Positions 8,849-17,979 of a DNA stretch of 64,000 nucleotides are shown one piece after another. Every line of letters starts with the position of its first letter. Positions within the stretch are counted from its first letter, which is position 1. Under the pieces are notes generated by a model, which was not told the origin of the DNA, made no database searches, and saw nothing but the letters and a program-made list of their open reading frames with translations. The stretch spans positions 3,596,354 through 3,660,353 of the forward strand of contig NZ_NIST01000001.1 of NCBI RefSeq assembly GCF_002335745.1, given 5' to 3'. The position numbers and the translations under genes were made by a program. Origin of the DNA: Evansella halocellulosilytica. Lineage in GTDB: Bacteria > Bacillota > Bacilli > Bacillales > Salisediminibacteriaceae.

Positions 8849-10459
8849 ATGATGGAATCTTATTTAACCATACGTGAAATACTGCACCGGAAACACTTTG
8901 AAAGTATTGAAGTCATAGCAGGTGCAAAAGGGTTAAACAAACAGGTCAAGTGGGTTCATGTCGTCGAAGTCATTCAAATTAAAAAATTGTTAAACGGTTA
9001 TGAACTTATTTTAACAACCGGACTAGGCTGGAAAAAAGACAAGCACTTATTTATGTCACTCATTGAACAATTAATCGAAAGCAATGCGTCTGGCTTATGT
9101 TTAGAAATGGGGACAAATACGTCAAGTGTCCCTCCTGAAATTATTCAGAAAGCAAATAAGCATAAGTTTCCTATCATTATTTTCAACAAAGAAGTGCCTT
9201 TTGTAGAAATTACACAAGATATTCACTCACTACTCATTAATAGGCAGTACAAAATGATTTCTGATTTAGAAAGCTATTCACAGCAATTAAACAAAAAATT
9301 ACTTGAAATTAATGATTATGAAGACATTCTAAAATTCCTTCAAAAATATTTAGACTTACAAATTATCGTCCAATTCAATGAAAATGAAAGGATGTTGTTT
9401 CCTGACCTGCTAGAAGAGAAGAAAAAAAAGATTACCGATATACTTAAGGGGAGCGTCACATCATCTAGTCAGCAAGTAGCAAAACAAACGGTACAAATTT
9501 TGGGCAATAAGTATGCAGAATTAATAGTTGTAAGTGAAACAAGAGAAATTACCGATTATGATTATTTATTGCTGGATCGTACATCAACTGCACTTGCTCA
9601 ACACTTTTTGCGTAACCTGTTTATAGAAGAAAAAAAACGGATGGAGGAAAATGAATGGATGGTCGACTGGCTTGATGGCCGCCATACTGAGCAGGATATT
9701 ATTGATTTTATTTCATACCACCAATCTGATATACGTGTTTATGGAGGTATTGTTTGCGTCTGTAAGTTCCATTCAAGTTTTAAAGCGAAAAATATGGACC
9801 TTACCTATTTCAAACTACTTTTCAGAACAGCATTTGAACAACATGGATTTTATATTTATACTGCCGAGATAAGAAATCAATTGATCTTTATATTAGTGAA
9901 CCAAAGATCTCTTCCAAATTGGAAAGAAAGAATGCAAAAAGGGTTCTCAAAAATAAAAACGGATCGCTCGGGAAAATTGAATGTAAATTCCTTATCATTT
10001 GGAGTTGGTAAATATGTTAACAAATTAAATGAGCTCGATAAAAGTTATCAGACGGCAAAGGAAACGTTATTCATACAAAAAAATGTACCTGAGGAAAGTA
10101 AAAGTTATTACTATGATGAATTACAATTATATCGAATTATTACGATAATGAATAAACATACAGATTTAAATGAAATGGTGATGGAAAGTTTAAAACCCGT
10201 CATAGAATATGACAAAAAATATAACGGTGCATTATTAGAAACGTTAAAAGCGTATTTAGCTTGTAACGGTTCAAAACAAGAAACGGCGAAAAAATTATTT
10301 ATCGTACGGCAAACGTTATATCACAGAATAGATAAGTTAGAAAAACTGCTTGGAGAAAAATTTATGCAGCCAGAAAATAGAATTATTCTTGAATTAATGA
10401 CGGTCGCCTATGATTATTTAATAAAAATGAAAGAAAAGCAAAATCATACTACTCAATAA
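8849..10459 (+). CDS. PucR-family transcriptional regulator
   Basis: A 536-residue regulator. Residues 1 to about 125 form the PucR N-terminal ligand-sensing domain (EVIAGAKGLNKQVKWVHVVE), the middle contains a GGDEF-like CdaR region, and residues 455-525 carry the PucR C-terminal helix-turn-helix (ETLKAYLACNGSKQETAKKL then VRQTLYHRIDKLEKLLG). PucR-type proteins control purine and pyrimidine catabolism in Bacilli. The location between the two halves of the pyrimidine pathway makes it the probable inducer-responsive regulator of the locus. Two ATGs adjoin at 8849 and 8852 after AGAAGAGGTG; either may be used. Confidence 0.88.
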   Translation: MMESYLTIREILHRKHFESIEVIAGAKGLNKQVKWVHVVEVIQIKKLLNGYELILTTGLGWKKDKHLFMSLIEQLIESNASGLCLEMGTNTSSVPPEIIQKANKHKFPIIIFNKEVPFVEITQDIHSLLINRQYKMISDLESYSQQLNKKLLEINDYEDILKFLQKYLDLQIIVQFNENERMLFPDLLEEKKKKITDILKGSVTSSSQQVAKQTVQILGNKYAELIVVSETREITDYDYLLLDRTSTALAQHFLRNLFIEEKKRMEENEWMVDWLDGRHTEQDIIDFISYHQSDIRVYGGIVCVCKFHSSFKAKNMDLTYFKLLFRTAFEQHGFYIYTAEIRNQLIFILVNQRSLPNWKERMQKGFSKIKTDRSGKLNVNSLSFGVGKYVNKLNELDKSYQTAKETLFIQKNVPEESKSYYYDELQLYRIITIMNKHTDLNEMVMESLKPVIEYDKKYNGALLETLKAYLACNGSKQETAKKLFIVRQTLYHRIDKLEKLLGEKFMQPENRIILELMTVAYDYLIKMKEKQNHTTQ

Positions 10460-10469
10460 TTTTTTGCCC

Positions 10470-10501
10470 GAGGTTGTCCCAAAGAGGACATCCTCTTTTT
10501 T
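10470..10501 (+). terminator. Rho-independent terminator of the PucR-type gene
   Basis: GAGGTTGTCC pairs with GGACATCCTC (one mismatch) across a 6-base loop and is followed by six T. Confidence 0.85.
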
Positions 10502-10660
10502 GTGACATATTTTCGCATGAGGAAATCGTGTTGTTCATAATGTAGAACTTACAATCTGATTAGTTTTACATTGTGTCTAATGAAACAGGATGACAATTCA
10601 TACATAATAAATACAAGGATGAAATGTGTGAATATTCCGAATCAACTAAGGAGGTATTAC

Positions 10661-12127
10661 ATGTCAGTTATAAAAAACGAAACGAACATATTAAAGAACT
10701 ATATTAACGGCCAATGGGTTCATTCAACGTCAAAAGAGTCATTAGAAATTCCCAATCCAGCAACTGGAGAAATATTAGCGTACGTTCCGATTTCATCAAA
10801 AGAAGACGTCGATGAAGCTGTGAAAGCTGCAAACAAAGCCTTTAAAACGTGGAAAGACGTACCAGTTCCTAAACGAGCACGAATATTATATACGTATCAT
10901 TATTTATTAACTGAAAGCCATGAAGAAATTGCTAAGCTTATCGTACAAGAAAACGGAAAAGCATACAAAGAAGCTTACGGTGAAGTGCAACGGGGAATTG
11001 AATGTGTCGAGTTTGCTGCTGGCACTCCGACATTAATGATGGGAGAGACGTTATCAGGAATTGCTGAAGGAATCGACTCTGAAATGTTCCGGTATCCATT
11101 AGGTGTTGTCGGAGGGATCGCTCCATTTAATTTTCCTATGATGGTTCCTCTATGGATGTTCCCGCTTGCTATCGCTTGTGGAAATACGTTTGTATTAAAA
11201 CCGTCAGAACGAACTCCGTTACTTGCTAATAAACTTGCTGAATTATTTACAGAAGCAGGTGCCCCAGACGGAACATTAAATGTCGTACATGGTGCTCACG
11301 AAGTCGTAAACGGTTTGTTAGATCACAATGATATTAAAGCAGTCTCATTCGTTGGCTCGCAACCAGTTGCAAAGTATGTGTATGAACGAGCTGCCGCAAA
11401 TGGTAAAAGAGTTCAAGCGCTCGCTGGAGCTAAAAATCATCACATCGTAATGCCTGATGCAAATATGGAAAAGGCCGTTCAACATATTATTAGCTCCACA
11501 TATGGTAGTGCTGGCCAACGTTGTATGGCATGCAGTGCTGTTGTTGTAGTCGGTGCCGGAGATGAGTTTGTCAATCAATTAAAAGAAAAAGCGGATGAAC
11601 TCACAATTGGGAATGGGTTAGATGATGATGTCCTCCTAACGCCCGTAATAAGAAAAACCCATAGAGAACGAACGTTAGATTATATTAAAGCCGGAGTTAA
11701 AGAAGGAGCTTCCCTTATTCGCGATGGCCGTATTGAGATGGACGAATATAAACAAGGGAACTATTTAGGACCGACGATTTTTGATCATGTAACACCTAAT
11801 ATGACAATTGCAAAAGATGAAATCTTTGCACCTGTCCTTAGCTTATTAAGAGCAAAAGATTTAGATGAAGGTCTTGAGTATATCCGTCAATCACGATTCG
11901 GAAACGGTGCTACCATTTATACAAAAGATGCAAATGCAGTACGTCAGTTTAGAGAAGAAGCTGATGCGGGCATGCTTGGGATTAACGTTGGAGTTCCTGC
12001 AACGATGGCTTTTTTCCCTTTTTCAGGCTGGAAAGATTCCTTCTACGGAGATCTCCATGTAAATGGTAAAGACGGTGTTAATTTTTATACACGAAAGAAA
12101 ATGATTACGTCAAGATTTGACTTTTAA
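10661..12127 (+). CDS. mmsA: CoA-acylating methylmalonate/malonate-semialdehyde dehydrogenase
   Basis: A 488-residue aldehyde dehydrogenase of the MmsA/IolA type, which makes acetyl-CoA from malonate semialdehyde (or propionyl-CoA from the methyl form) with NAD and CoA. Catalytic Cys288 lies in [11 protein letters not shown], and the cofactor loop [17 protein letters not shown] is typical of this subgroup. The frame is open to 10571, but the ATG at 10661 follows AAGGAGGT exactly and gives the family length, so the upstream 30 codons are not used. It lies 26 bases before the aminotransferase. In this locus it handles malonate semialdehyde made from beta-alanine, or methylmalonate semialdehyde from thymine. 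Confidence 0.92.
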   Translation: MSVIKNETNILKNYINGQWVHSTSKESLEIPNPATGEILAYVPISSKEDVDEAVKAANKAFKTWKDVPVPKRARILYTYHYLLTESHEEIAKLIVQENGKAYKEAYGEVQRGIECVEFAAGTPTLMMGETLSGIAEGIDSEMFRYPLGVVGGIAPFNFPMMVPLWMFPLAIACGNTFVLKPSERTPLLANKLAELFTEAGAPDGTLNVVHGAHEVVNGLLDHNDIKAVSFVGSQPVAKYVYERAAANGKRVQALAGAKNHHIVMPDANMEKAVQHIISSTYGSAGQRCMACSAVVVVGAGDEFVNQLKEKADELTIGNGLDDDVLLTPVIRKTHRERTLDYIKAGVKEGASLIRDGRIEMDEYKQGNYLGPTIFDHVTPNMTIAKDEIFAPVLSLLRAKDLDEGLEYIRQSRFGNGATIYTKDANAVRQFREEADAGMLGINVGVPATMAFFPFSGWKDSFYGDLHVNGKDGVNFYTRKKMITSRFDF

Positions 12128-12153
12128 AAGTCGGAAGGGTAGGAGGTTTTCAT

Positions 12154-13512
12154 ATGGAAAAAATTGAACATCATCAATCTTCCTTGAACAAGGATAATCG
12201 ATATATATGGCATTCAATGAAACCATATAATCCAGACTCCACAATGGTTGTGAAAGAAGCGGAAGGGGCTTGGGTAACTGATATTAATGATGAAAAATAT
12301 TTAGATGCTATGTCAGGACTTTGGTGTGTGAATATTGGATATGGGCGTCATGAATTAGCAGAGGCAGCCTATAAACAATTAAAAGAGTTAGCTTATTTTC
12401 CGTTAACACAAAGTCATTTGCCTGCCATTAAATTAGGGGAAAAGATAAATGAAATGCTGGGCGATGAGTATGTTATATATTTCTCTAACAGCGGTTCTGA
12501 AGCGAACGAAACAGCTTTTAAAATCGCCAGGCAATATTATCAACAAAAGGGAGAGCATAGCAGGTATAAGTTTATCTCAAGGTATCGGTCTTATCACGGT
12601 AATACGCTCGGTTCCCTTGCTGCAACAGGGCAAGCTCAACGAAAATATAGATATGAACCGCTAGCACCTGGATTTATCCATGTCGCGCCCCCGGACTTAT
12701 ATCGGTCTAACGAACAACTTGACACGAAAGCCGAAGACCTTCAATCTGTGAAGGAGATTGACCAAGTAATGACATGGGAATTAAGTGAAACGATTGCCGG
12801 ATTCATTATGGAGCCTATTATTACTGGCGGAGGTGTTTTATTGCCACCAGATAACTATATGTCAGCAGCAAAACAAGTATGTGAGAGGCATGGGGCGTTG
12901 CTTATTGTAGATGAAGTCATTTGTGGATTTGGCCGTACCGGGAAACCATTTGGCTTTATGAATTATGACGTAAAACCAGATATTATTACGATGGCTAAAG
13001 GAATTACGAGTGCATATCTTCCATTATCAGCAACTGCCGTGCGTAAAGAAATATATGACGCGTTTAAAGGTTCTGAAGAATACGACTATCTTCGTCACGT
13101 GAACACATTCGGCGGCAGTCCTGCTTCGTGTGCACTAGCATTGAAAAACCTCGAATTGATGGAAGAGGAAAACTTGTATGATCGCTCAAAAATATTAGGT
13201 GAACAACTTAAATCGGAATTAACGGTAAGATTACAAAACCATCCCAATGTAGGAGATGTGCGTGGGAAAGGGTTATTATTAGGGATAGAACTTGTTTCAG
13301 ATAAAAAAACAAAAGAACCAATTCATGAAAGTGTGATGAATAAAGTCATTGCTCATTGTAAGAATAACAAATTAATTATAGGAAAGAATGGAGCTACTGT
13401 TGCAGGTTATACGAATGTTATAACCGTTGCACCGCCATTGTGCATTACAGAGGAAGATTTAGAATTCATTACGAATACACTAACTCAAGCAGTAAATCAA
13501 ATAAACAAATGA
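12154..13512 (+). CDS. class III omega-aminotransferase (beta-alanine/beta-aminoisobutyrate type)
   Basis: A 452-residue PLP enzyme of fold type I, class III. The motif NSGSEANETAFKIAR binds the cofactor phosphate, Asp253 (IVDEVICGFGRTG) pairs with the pyridine nitrogen, and Lys282 (MAKGITSAYLP) forms the Schiff base. The length and the SGLWCVNIGYGR segment match omega-amino acid:pyruvate aminotransferases. Next to mmsA and the reductive pyrimidine genes it most likely converts beta-alanine to malonate semialdehyde and so releases the second ring nitrogen. The amino acceptor (pyruvate or 2-oxoglutarate) cannot be read from sequence. Confidence 0.88.
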   Translation: MEKIEHHQSSLNKDNRYIWHSMKPYNPDSTMVVKEAEGAWVTDINDEKYLDAMSGLWCVNIGYGRHELAEAAYKQLKELAYFPLTQSHLPAIKLGEKINEMLGDEYVIYFSNSGSEANETAFKIARQYYQQKGEHSRYKFISRYRSYHGNTLGSLAATGQAQRKYRYEPLAPGFIHVAPPDLYRSNEQLDTKAEDLQSVKEIDQVMTWELSETIAGFIMEPIITGGGVLLPPDNYMSAAKQVCERHGALLIVDEVICGFGRTGKPFGFMNYDVKPDIITMAKGITSAYLPLSATAVRKEIYDAFKGSEEYDYLRHVNTFGGSPASCALALKNLELMEEENLYDRSKILGEQLKSELTVRLQNHPNVGDVRGKGLLLGIELVSDKKTKEPIHESVMNKVIAHCKNNKLIIGKNGATVAGYTNVITVAPPLCITEEDLEFITNTLTQAVNQINK

Positions 13513-13523
13513 TGTAAAGACAG

Positions 13524-13560
13524 AGCACTTGTAATCACCGATTGGTTACAAGTGCTTTTC
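13524..13560 (+). terminator. terminator ending the pyrimidine locus
   Basis: AGCACTTGTAA pairs with TTACAAGTGCT around an 11-base loop and is followed by TTTTC. Confidence 0.8.
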
Positions 13561-13716
13561 TTACGAGATAAATAATAATGAAAGACGGGGAGCGATCTCC
13601 TTTTAGTGCACTTGTTTCAATCACGAGGTTCTCCTTCACATTCATTTTAGTGGAATGATTCATTTTTTTGTGGAAACATTACATAGTGACGGCAAAGAAA
13701 ACGAGGGATGGTGACG

Positions 13717-14076
13717 ATGAATCAATCAATTCAACAATTAACTACATGGTTAGAAAATAATAAGCAACATACATTACAAATCTCTAAACAAGAACGGAGT
13801 ACTGGAAAACTAGAAATGATTGACGAGGACCAAATACAGCTTTTTTTACAAGGCATATCCGTACGCAAAATTGAACGTCATGACCGTGATGATTATTTAG
13901 CAGATCAAGAGTTAATTCTCCAAGGGGATGGTCAAATTCAAAGTGAACGTGGTTATGTAGCATTACCTCAAAGTGTTTTTGAAATTCCTCTTATCGGTGA
14001 CATTTCAATAACCGAACAACAAAATAGTATGATCATTGATACAGAAAAAGCAATTTACGAGATAAAAATTCAATAA
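13717..14076 (+). CDS. hypothetical soluble protein, 119 residues
   Basis: I do not recognise this protein. The ATG at 13717 follows GAGGGATGG and is preferred over the in-frame ATG at 13708, which overlaps that site. The protein starts with a helical stretch (NQSIQQLTTWLENN) and continues with alternating polar and hydrophobic residues (GKLEMIDEDQIQLFLQGISVRKIER) that look beta-rich. There is no signal peptide or membrane segment. It stands alone between two terminators, so the sequence gives no functional partner. Confidence 0.6.
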   Translation: MNQSIQQLTTWLENNKQHTLQISKQERSTGKLEMIDEDQIQLFLQGISVRKIERHDRDDYLADQELILQGDGQIQSERGYVALPQSVFEIPLIGDISITEQQNSMIIDTEKAIYEIKIQ

Positions 14077-14082
14077 GTATTC

Positions 14083-14130
14083 AAAAAAGTGAGCCTTCAC
14101 TCCATTAATAAAGGATTGAGGGCTTGCTAA
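14083..14130. terminator. bidirectional terminator between convergent genes
   Basis: An imperfect stem (AGCCTTCA with TGAGGGCT, with G-T pairs) lies between the plus-strand hypothetical gene and the minus-strand membrane gene. On the minus strand it is followed by six T (14083-14088). Confidence 0.55.
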
Positions 14131-14153
14131 AACGGAACGAATAGCTAGAAAAA

Positions 14154-14231
14154 GGCTCTCCTAAAAAGAAGAAAGTTCAATGATCACCAATGGTTGATCG
14201 TAACATACGTATCGTAGATTTTAGGACAGCC
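14154..14231. repeat. small non-coding element with 13-base terminal inverted repeats
   Basis: GGCTCTCCTAAAA (14154-14166) and TTTTAGGACAGCC (14219-14231) are inverted copies with one mismatch. The centre has a second dyad (GATCACC ... GGTTGATC). The element of about 78 bases has no coding frame and resembles a miniature inverted-repeat element. Confidence 0.5.
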
Positions 14232-14250
14232 ACTCAATTTCATCTATTGT

Positions 14251-14279
14251 AGAGGTTGTTCAAAAGTTAGGGAAAAATT
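14251..14279 (+). repeat. short copy of the GTTCAAAAAGT...GGGAAAAAT intergenic repeat
   Basis: The sequence AGAGGTTGTTCAAAAGTTAG then GGAAAAATTA matches the heads of the elements at 43045 and 54688. Only the head is present here. Confidence 0.5.
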
Positions 14280-14565
14280 ATAACTTCTCTTGAATCTCAT
14301 ACAAATATTTAAAAATCACACCGACTGCTCCGATATAATAGGCTGTTAAAAATAGCCAGCTTGTAGGATCTAAGGTCATTAAATTAACTAATATAAATAA
14401 CGGAAAAACGGAGTAAAGAATACCATTTAAAAATTCAGCTAAATTAGATAATGCGAACGTGTTTTGTCGGAAAGAATTAATGATCCCTAATAAAAAGTTA
14501 ACCCCAATAGCTGCGAGTACTACCCACATCGTATAAAGCATAAATCCCGAAAGAGCGAATGACAT
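14278..14565 (-). CDS. small membrane protein of unknown function
   Basis: A 95-residue protein with about three hydrophobic segments (MLYTMWVVLAAIGVNFLLGI, NGILYSVFPLFILVNLMTL, WLFLTAYYIGAVGVIFKYLY). The ATG lies eight bases after AAGGAGGT. It is monocistronic, divergent from the sigma54 activator and convergent with the 119-residue gene. The last helix and the short charged tail (EIQEKL) are the only other features. I do not recognise the family. Confidence 0.65.
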   Translation of the reverse strand: MSFALSGFMLYTMWVVLAAIGVNFLLGIINSFRQNTFALSNLAEFLNGILYSVFPLFILVNLMTLDPTSWLFLTAYYIGAVGVIFKYLYEIQEKL

Positions 14566-14765
14566 CAGACATTACCTCCTTTCTATTGATTTGTAATATC
14601 ATATGTGCATCCATAAGACATGGTTCGAATCAAGTAATAAATTTTGTTGTTAAAAGGAATGTTCTCACCGTCAAGGAATGAATGATCATCCATCTAAAAG
14701 AGGAAATGAGCTTATTTCATCGAAGAATAAGATTGTACTGGAAATATGAAATGGAGAGTGATTCG

Positions 14766-16439
14766 ATGAATATACGAACTCAGGAAGCTGTAACGTTTCC
14801 TCTGCCTATTATTATTACTAACGAGGAGCTCGTTGTTATTGATTTCAACGAACATGCTGAACATATTAAAACCTCTCCAATTGCTAAAGGTGTATCTTTT
14901 GATCGCCTTTTTGATACATTCGAGAAAAGCGGCAATTTTTATTTAGGCTCTTATAAAGATGAAAAACATTTGCTTATTCGTTTAAAAATGGAATCAAAAC
15001 ATTTTTACCTTTTATTTAATGGTGAACATTACTTTCATTTAATTGAAAAGGTTCAAGAATTAGATAAATATAACAGAGAATTAGATGCGATCATTGAAAG
15101 TTCTTATGATGGCTTTTATATTACAGACAATGAAGGAAATACATTAAAAGCTAACTCTGCTATTGAAAGAATTACAGGTATACCAAAGGATTATTATATA
15201 GGAAAAAATATAAACGATTTATTACGTCGTGGTATTTTAAAAGAATCGGTGACACTAAAGGTGCTTGAGCAAAAAGAAAGTGTTTCGCTTATTCAAATGA
15301 ACCATAACCAAAAGGAAACATTGTTAACTGGAAGTCCTATATTTAATGAGGAAGGAGAAATTGAAAAAATTGTCACAAATATTCGGGATCTTACTGAACT
15401 AAACCAATTACATAAGGAATTATGTAAAGTTCAAAAGTTAAATGACAAGTATAAACATGAGCTTGAGCGATTAAAAGCACATAAAAACGATGATCCAGAT
15501 ATCATCTTAAAGAGTGATAAAATGCAAGAACTATTTCAAGTTGCTGAACGTCTTGCAAATGTTGATACAACCATCTTAATATTAGGTGAAACGGGAGTCG
15601 GAAAAGATGTATTCGCTCGGCACCTTTACCGTGTTAGCGACCGTTATGATAAAGGAAAATTGATTAAAGTCAATTGCGGTGCTATTCCGAAGGATTTACT
15701 TGAATCAGAGTTATTTGGATATGAAAGCGGTGCATTTTCTGGTGCAAGCCGTAATGGAAAACCAGGAATGTTTGAAATAGCAGACAGTGGTTTTTTATTT
15801 TTAGATGAGGTTGGAGAGCTATCGTTGACACTCCAAGTAAAGCTGCTTCGTGTTCTTCAGGAAAAAGAAATTCAACGAATTGGCGGCACGCGTGTAAAAA
15901 AAGTCGACGTTCGTATCATTGCAGCTACTAATAAGGACTTAAAAAAGATGGTCAAGAAAGGAACATTTAGAGAAGATTTGTACTACCGTTTGAATGTTGT
16001 TCCTGTTTCTATTCCTCCTTTACGAGAAAGAAGAGACGATATACTACCGCTTATTCAATATTTTTTAAATGAATATACAGAAAAATATGACATACAAAAG
16101 AGTTTTGACAAGGAACTGAAAGAATTTTTTTACGATTACGATTGGCCTGGGAATGTCCGTGAGCTATCAAATTTAGTTGAACGACTGTTGCTTACAATCC
16201 CTACAAAAATCATTACGATCTCGGACTTACCAGAAGAATATCGGACAGACTTCCTTTCTGAGTATGAACTAGAAAAGACTAAAATCGTGCCTTTAAACGA
16301 AGCCGTTGAACACACAGAAAAGAAATTGCTCAGAGAAGCACTAAAAAGATGGAAGTCAACTTATAAAATAGCAAAACACCTGCAAACAAGTCAGGCTACT
16401 ATTGTAAGAAAACTACAAAAATACAATTTGAAAAAGTAA
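14766..16439 (+). CDS. sigma54-dependent PAS/AAA+ transcriptional activator
   Basis: A 557-residue enhancer-binding protein. A PAS domain (about residues 110-200; IESSYDGFYITDNEGNTLKA) senses an unknown signal. The AAA+ domain has Walker A GETGVGKD (from about 274), the sigma54-contact loop GAFSGA (about 322; the usual form is GAFTGA) and Walker B FLFLDEVGE. A Fis/TyrR-type helix-turn-helix ends the protein (KSTYKIAKHLQTSQATIVRK). The frame opens at 14682, but the ATG at 14766 has GGAGAG at eight bases and removes a basic, unrelated leader, so I chose it. Its target is the promoter at 16557. Confidence 0.9.
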   Translation: MNIRTQEAVTFPLPIIITNEELVVIDFNEHAEHIKTSPIAKGVSFDRLFDTFEKSGNFYLGSYKDEKHLLIRLKMESKHFYLLFNGEHYFHLIEKVQELDKYNRELDAIIESSYDGFYITDNEGNTLKANSAIERITGIPKDYYIGKNINDLLRRGILKESVTLKVLEQKESVSLIQMNHNQKETLLTGSPIFNEEGEIEKIVTNIRDLTELNQLHKELCKVQKLNDKYKHELERLKAHKNDDPDIILKSDKMQELFQVAERLANVDTTILILGETGVGKDVFARHLYRVSDRYDKGKLIKVNCGAIPKDLLESELFGYESGAFSGASRNGKPGMFEIADSGFLFLDEVGELSLTLQVKLLRVLQEKEIQRIGGTRVKKVDVRIIAATNKDLKKMVKKGTFREDLYYRLNVVPVSIPPLRERRDDILPLIQYFLNEYTEKYDIQKSFDKELKEFFYDYDWPGNVRELSNLVERLLLTIPTKIITISDLPEEYRTDFLSEYELEKTKIVPLNEAVEHTEKKLLREALKRWKSTYKIAKHLQTSQATIVRKLQKYNLKK

Positions 16440-16441
16440 TA

Positions 16442-16473
16442 ATACAAAATTGTATTATAATTCAATTTTGTAT
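16442..16473. promoter_or_regulatory. probable upstream activator site for the sigma54 activator
   Basis: ATACAAAATTG (16442-16452) and CAATTTTGTAT (16463-16473) form a perfect 11-base inverted repeat with a 10-base spacer. It ends about 84 bases upstream of the -24 element, a normal enhancer distance. It starts immediately after the activator stop codon and lacks a T run, so an operator fits better than a terminator. Confidence 0.65.
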
Positions 16474-16528
16474 CGCTACTTACGTCATTTTCATTCATTA
16501 TTGAATTATTTTATTTTCTTTAATATGG

Positions 16529-16556
16529 AAGCGCTTTTATTAGCGCTTTTTTATTT
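16529..16556 (+). terminator. terminator of the activator gene
   Basis: AAGCGCT pairs with AGCGCTT across a 6-base loop and is followed by TTTTTATTTT. It lies between the activator site and the -24/-12 promoter, isolating the operon from read-through. Confidence 0.75.
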
Positions 16557-16572
16557 TGGCATGACATTTGCA
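16557..16572 (+). promoter_or_regulatory. sigma54 (-24/-12) promoter of the beta-oxidation operon
   Basis: TGGCATGACATTTGCA matches the sigma54 consensus TGGCAY-N5-TTGCW. GG at 16558-16559 and GC at 16570-16571 are 12 bases apart, the strict spacing. It lies 61 bases before the first acyl-CoA dehydrogenase. Confidence 0.9.
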
Positions 16573-16632
16573 TTTAAAGTTAAACAGGAAAAATAAATAT
16601 ATTTTTTACTATTAATTTTGGAGGACTGATGT

Positions 16633-17808
16633 ATGACGATCGATTTTTCTTTAACTAATGAGCAGCTGGAATTCCAAAAACTCGCTAAAGATTTTGCCAG
16701 AAACGAAATTAGACCAGTTGCGCATATTTACGACGAAACCGAGGAAATTCCTTGGGATGTGATTAAGAAAGCCGCAAAACTAGGATTAACATCTTATCGC
16801 TACCCAACTGAATATGGTGGTTTAGGAATAACCGATCCAGTTACCTCGTTACTTATGACCGAAGAAATATACTGGGGTTGTGCCGGTATTGGGACAGCAA
16901 TAAACGGCACCGGCCTTGCAGCAACCGGAATTATGGTTGCAGGAACTGAGGAGCAAAAGAAAAAATATATTCCTTTGTTTTGTGACCAAGATCATCCGCG
17001 GTTAGGGGCAATGGGACTTACCGAACCGAGCGCTGGTTCTGATGTATCGTCTATGAAAACGACAGCAGTCCGAGATGGAAATGAATACGTTCTTAATGGA
17101 ACGAAGCAATTTATTACAAATGGTGGGATTGCTGATGTCCATGTTATTTTTGCCCAAACAGATAAAGAAAAAGGATGGGAAGGAATTGCAGCTTTCATTA
17201 TTGATAAAGATACACCAGGATTAAAAATGGGCAAAAAAGAGGTAAAAATGGGGGTTCGTGCCTCACATACAGCTCAAGTTATCTTAGAAGACTGTCGAAT
17301 TCCTTTAGAAAACAGGTTAGGGGGCGAGCCTGGTGATCCAACGCACATAAGTGGTTTAGCCGCTTTAAAAATGCTAGAAGCAACTAGGCCTTCTGTAGGT
17401 GCAGCTGCTTTAGGGATCGCTAGAGCAGCTTATGAATACGCTCTAGATTACGCAAGGGAACGTAAGCAATTTGGAAAACCGATTATTAAAAATCAAGCGA
17501 TTTCTTTTAAATTGGCCGATATGGCGACAGAAATTGATGCATCACGTTTATTACTTTGGAGAGCAGGTTGGCTTGTCCAAAACGATCAACCTTTCAAACG
17601 TGGCGAAGGAAGTATGGCGAAATTATATGCGGGAGATACAGCTGTGAAAACGGCTCTTGAGGCCATCCAAATTATGGGCGGCTACGGATACAGTAGAGAA
17701 TATCCAGTTGAAAAATGGCTGCGTGATGCAAAAATATATCAAATATGGGAAGGGACTGCCGAGATTCAACGGTTAGTTATTTCAAGAATGATTGAAAAGA
17801 ACGATTAA
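16633..17808 (+). CDS. acyl-CoA dehydrogenase (first in the sigma54 operon)
   Basis: A 391-residue FAD-dependent acyl-CoA dehydrogenase. The FAD/substrate signature GAMGLTEPSAGSDVSSMKTTA, the KQFGKPIIKNQAISFKLADM helix and the C-terminal EGTAEIQRLVISR, where the catalytic base region lies, are all present. It introduces the trans-2 double bond in acyl-CoA and passes electrons to ETF, which is not encoded nearby. The start follows GGAGGACTG. It differs clearly from the two other dehydrogenases of the operon, so the substrate preference (chain length or branching) is probably different; this cannot be read directly. Confidence 0.9.
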   Translation: MTIDFSLTNEQLEFQKLAKDFARNEIRPVAHIYDETEEIPWDVIKKAAKLGLTSYRYPTEYGGLGITDPVTSLLMTEEIYWGCAGIGTAINGTGLAATGIMVAGTEEQKKKYIPLFCDQDHPRLGAMGLTEPSAGSDVSSMKTTAVRDGNEYVLNGTKQFITNGGIADVHVIFAQTDKEKGWEGIAAFIIDKDTPGLKMGKKEVKMGVRASHTAQVILEDCRIPLENRLGGEPGDPTHISGLAALKMLEATRPSVGAAALGIARAAYEYALDYARERKQFGKPIIKNQAISFKLADMATEIDASRLLLWRAGWLVQNDQPFKRGEGSMAKLYAGDTAVKTALEAIQIMGGYGYSREYPVEKWLRDAKIYQIWEGTAEIQRLVISRMIEKND

Positions 17809-17914
17809 ATTGATCATTTGATAAAGTCCATCAATAAAAGACCCATTTTCTATGCAATAGGTTTGATACAAGACATTCAGAAAAAACCATAAACATTACA
17901 ACTAATCATTGAGA

Positions 17915-17944
17915 AAGTCCTTGTCGTTAAGTGAGCAGGGATTT
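17915..17944 (+). other. stem-loop between the first and second operon genes
   Basis: AAGTCCTTG pairs with CAGGGATTT (two G-T pairs) around a 12-base loop inside a 171-base gap. There is no T run. It may be an RNA processing or stability element that sets different levels for the first gene. Confidence 0.3.
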
Positions 17945-17979
17945 CAAAAAACAGACAAAGGAAAACGTGAGGTGGTCAA

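Noticed and set aside
16442-16473. The dyad after the sigma54 activator as a terminator
   Set aside because: It lacks a T run, is AT-rich, and a better terminator follows at 16529; the enhancer reading fits better.
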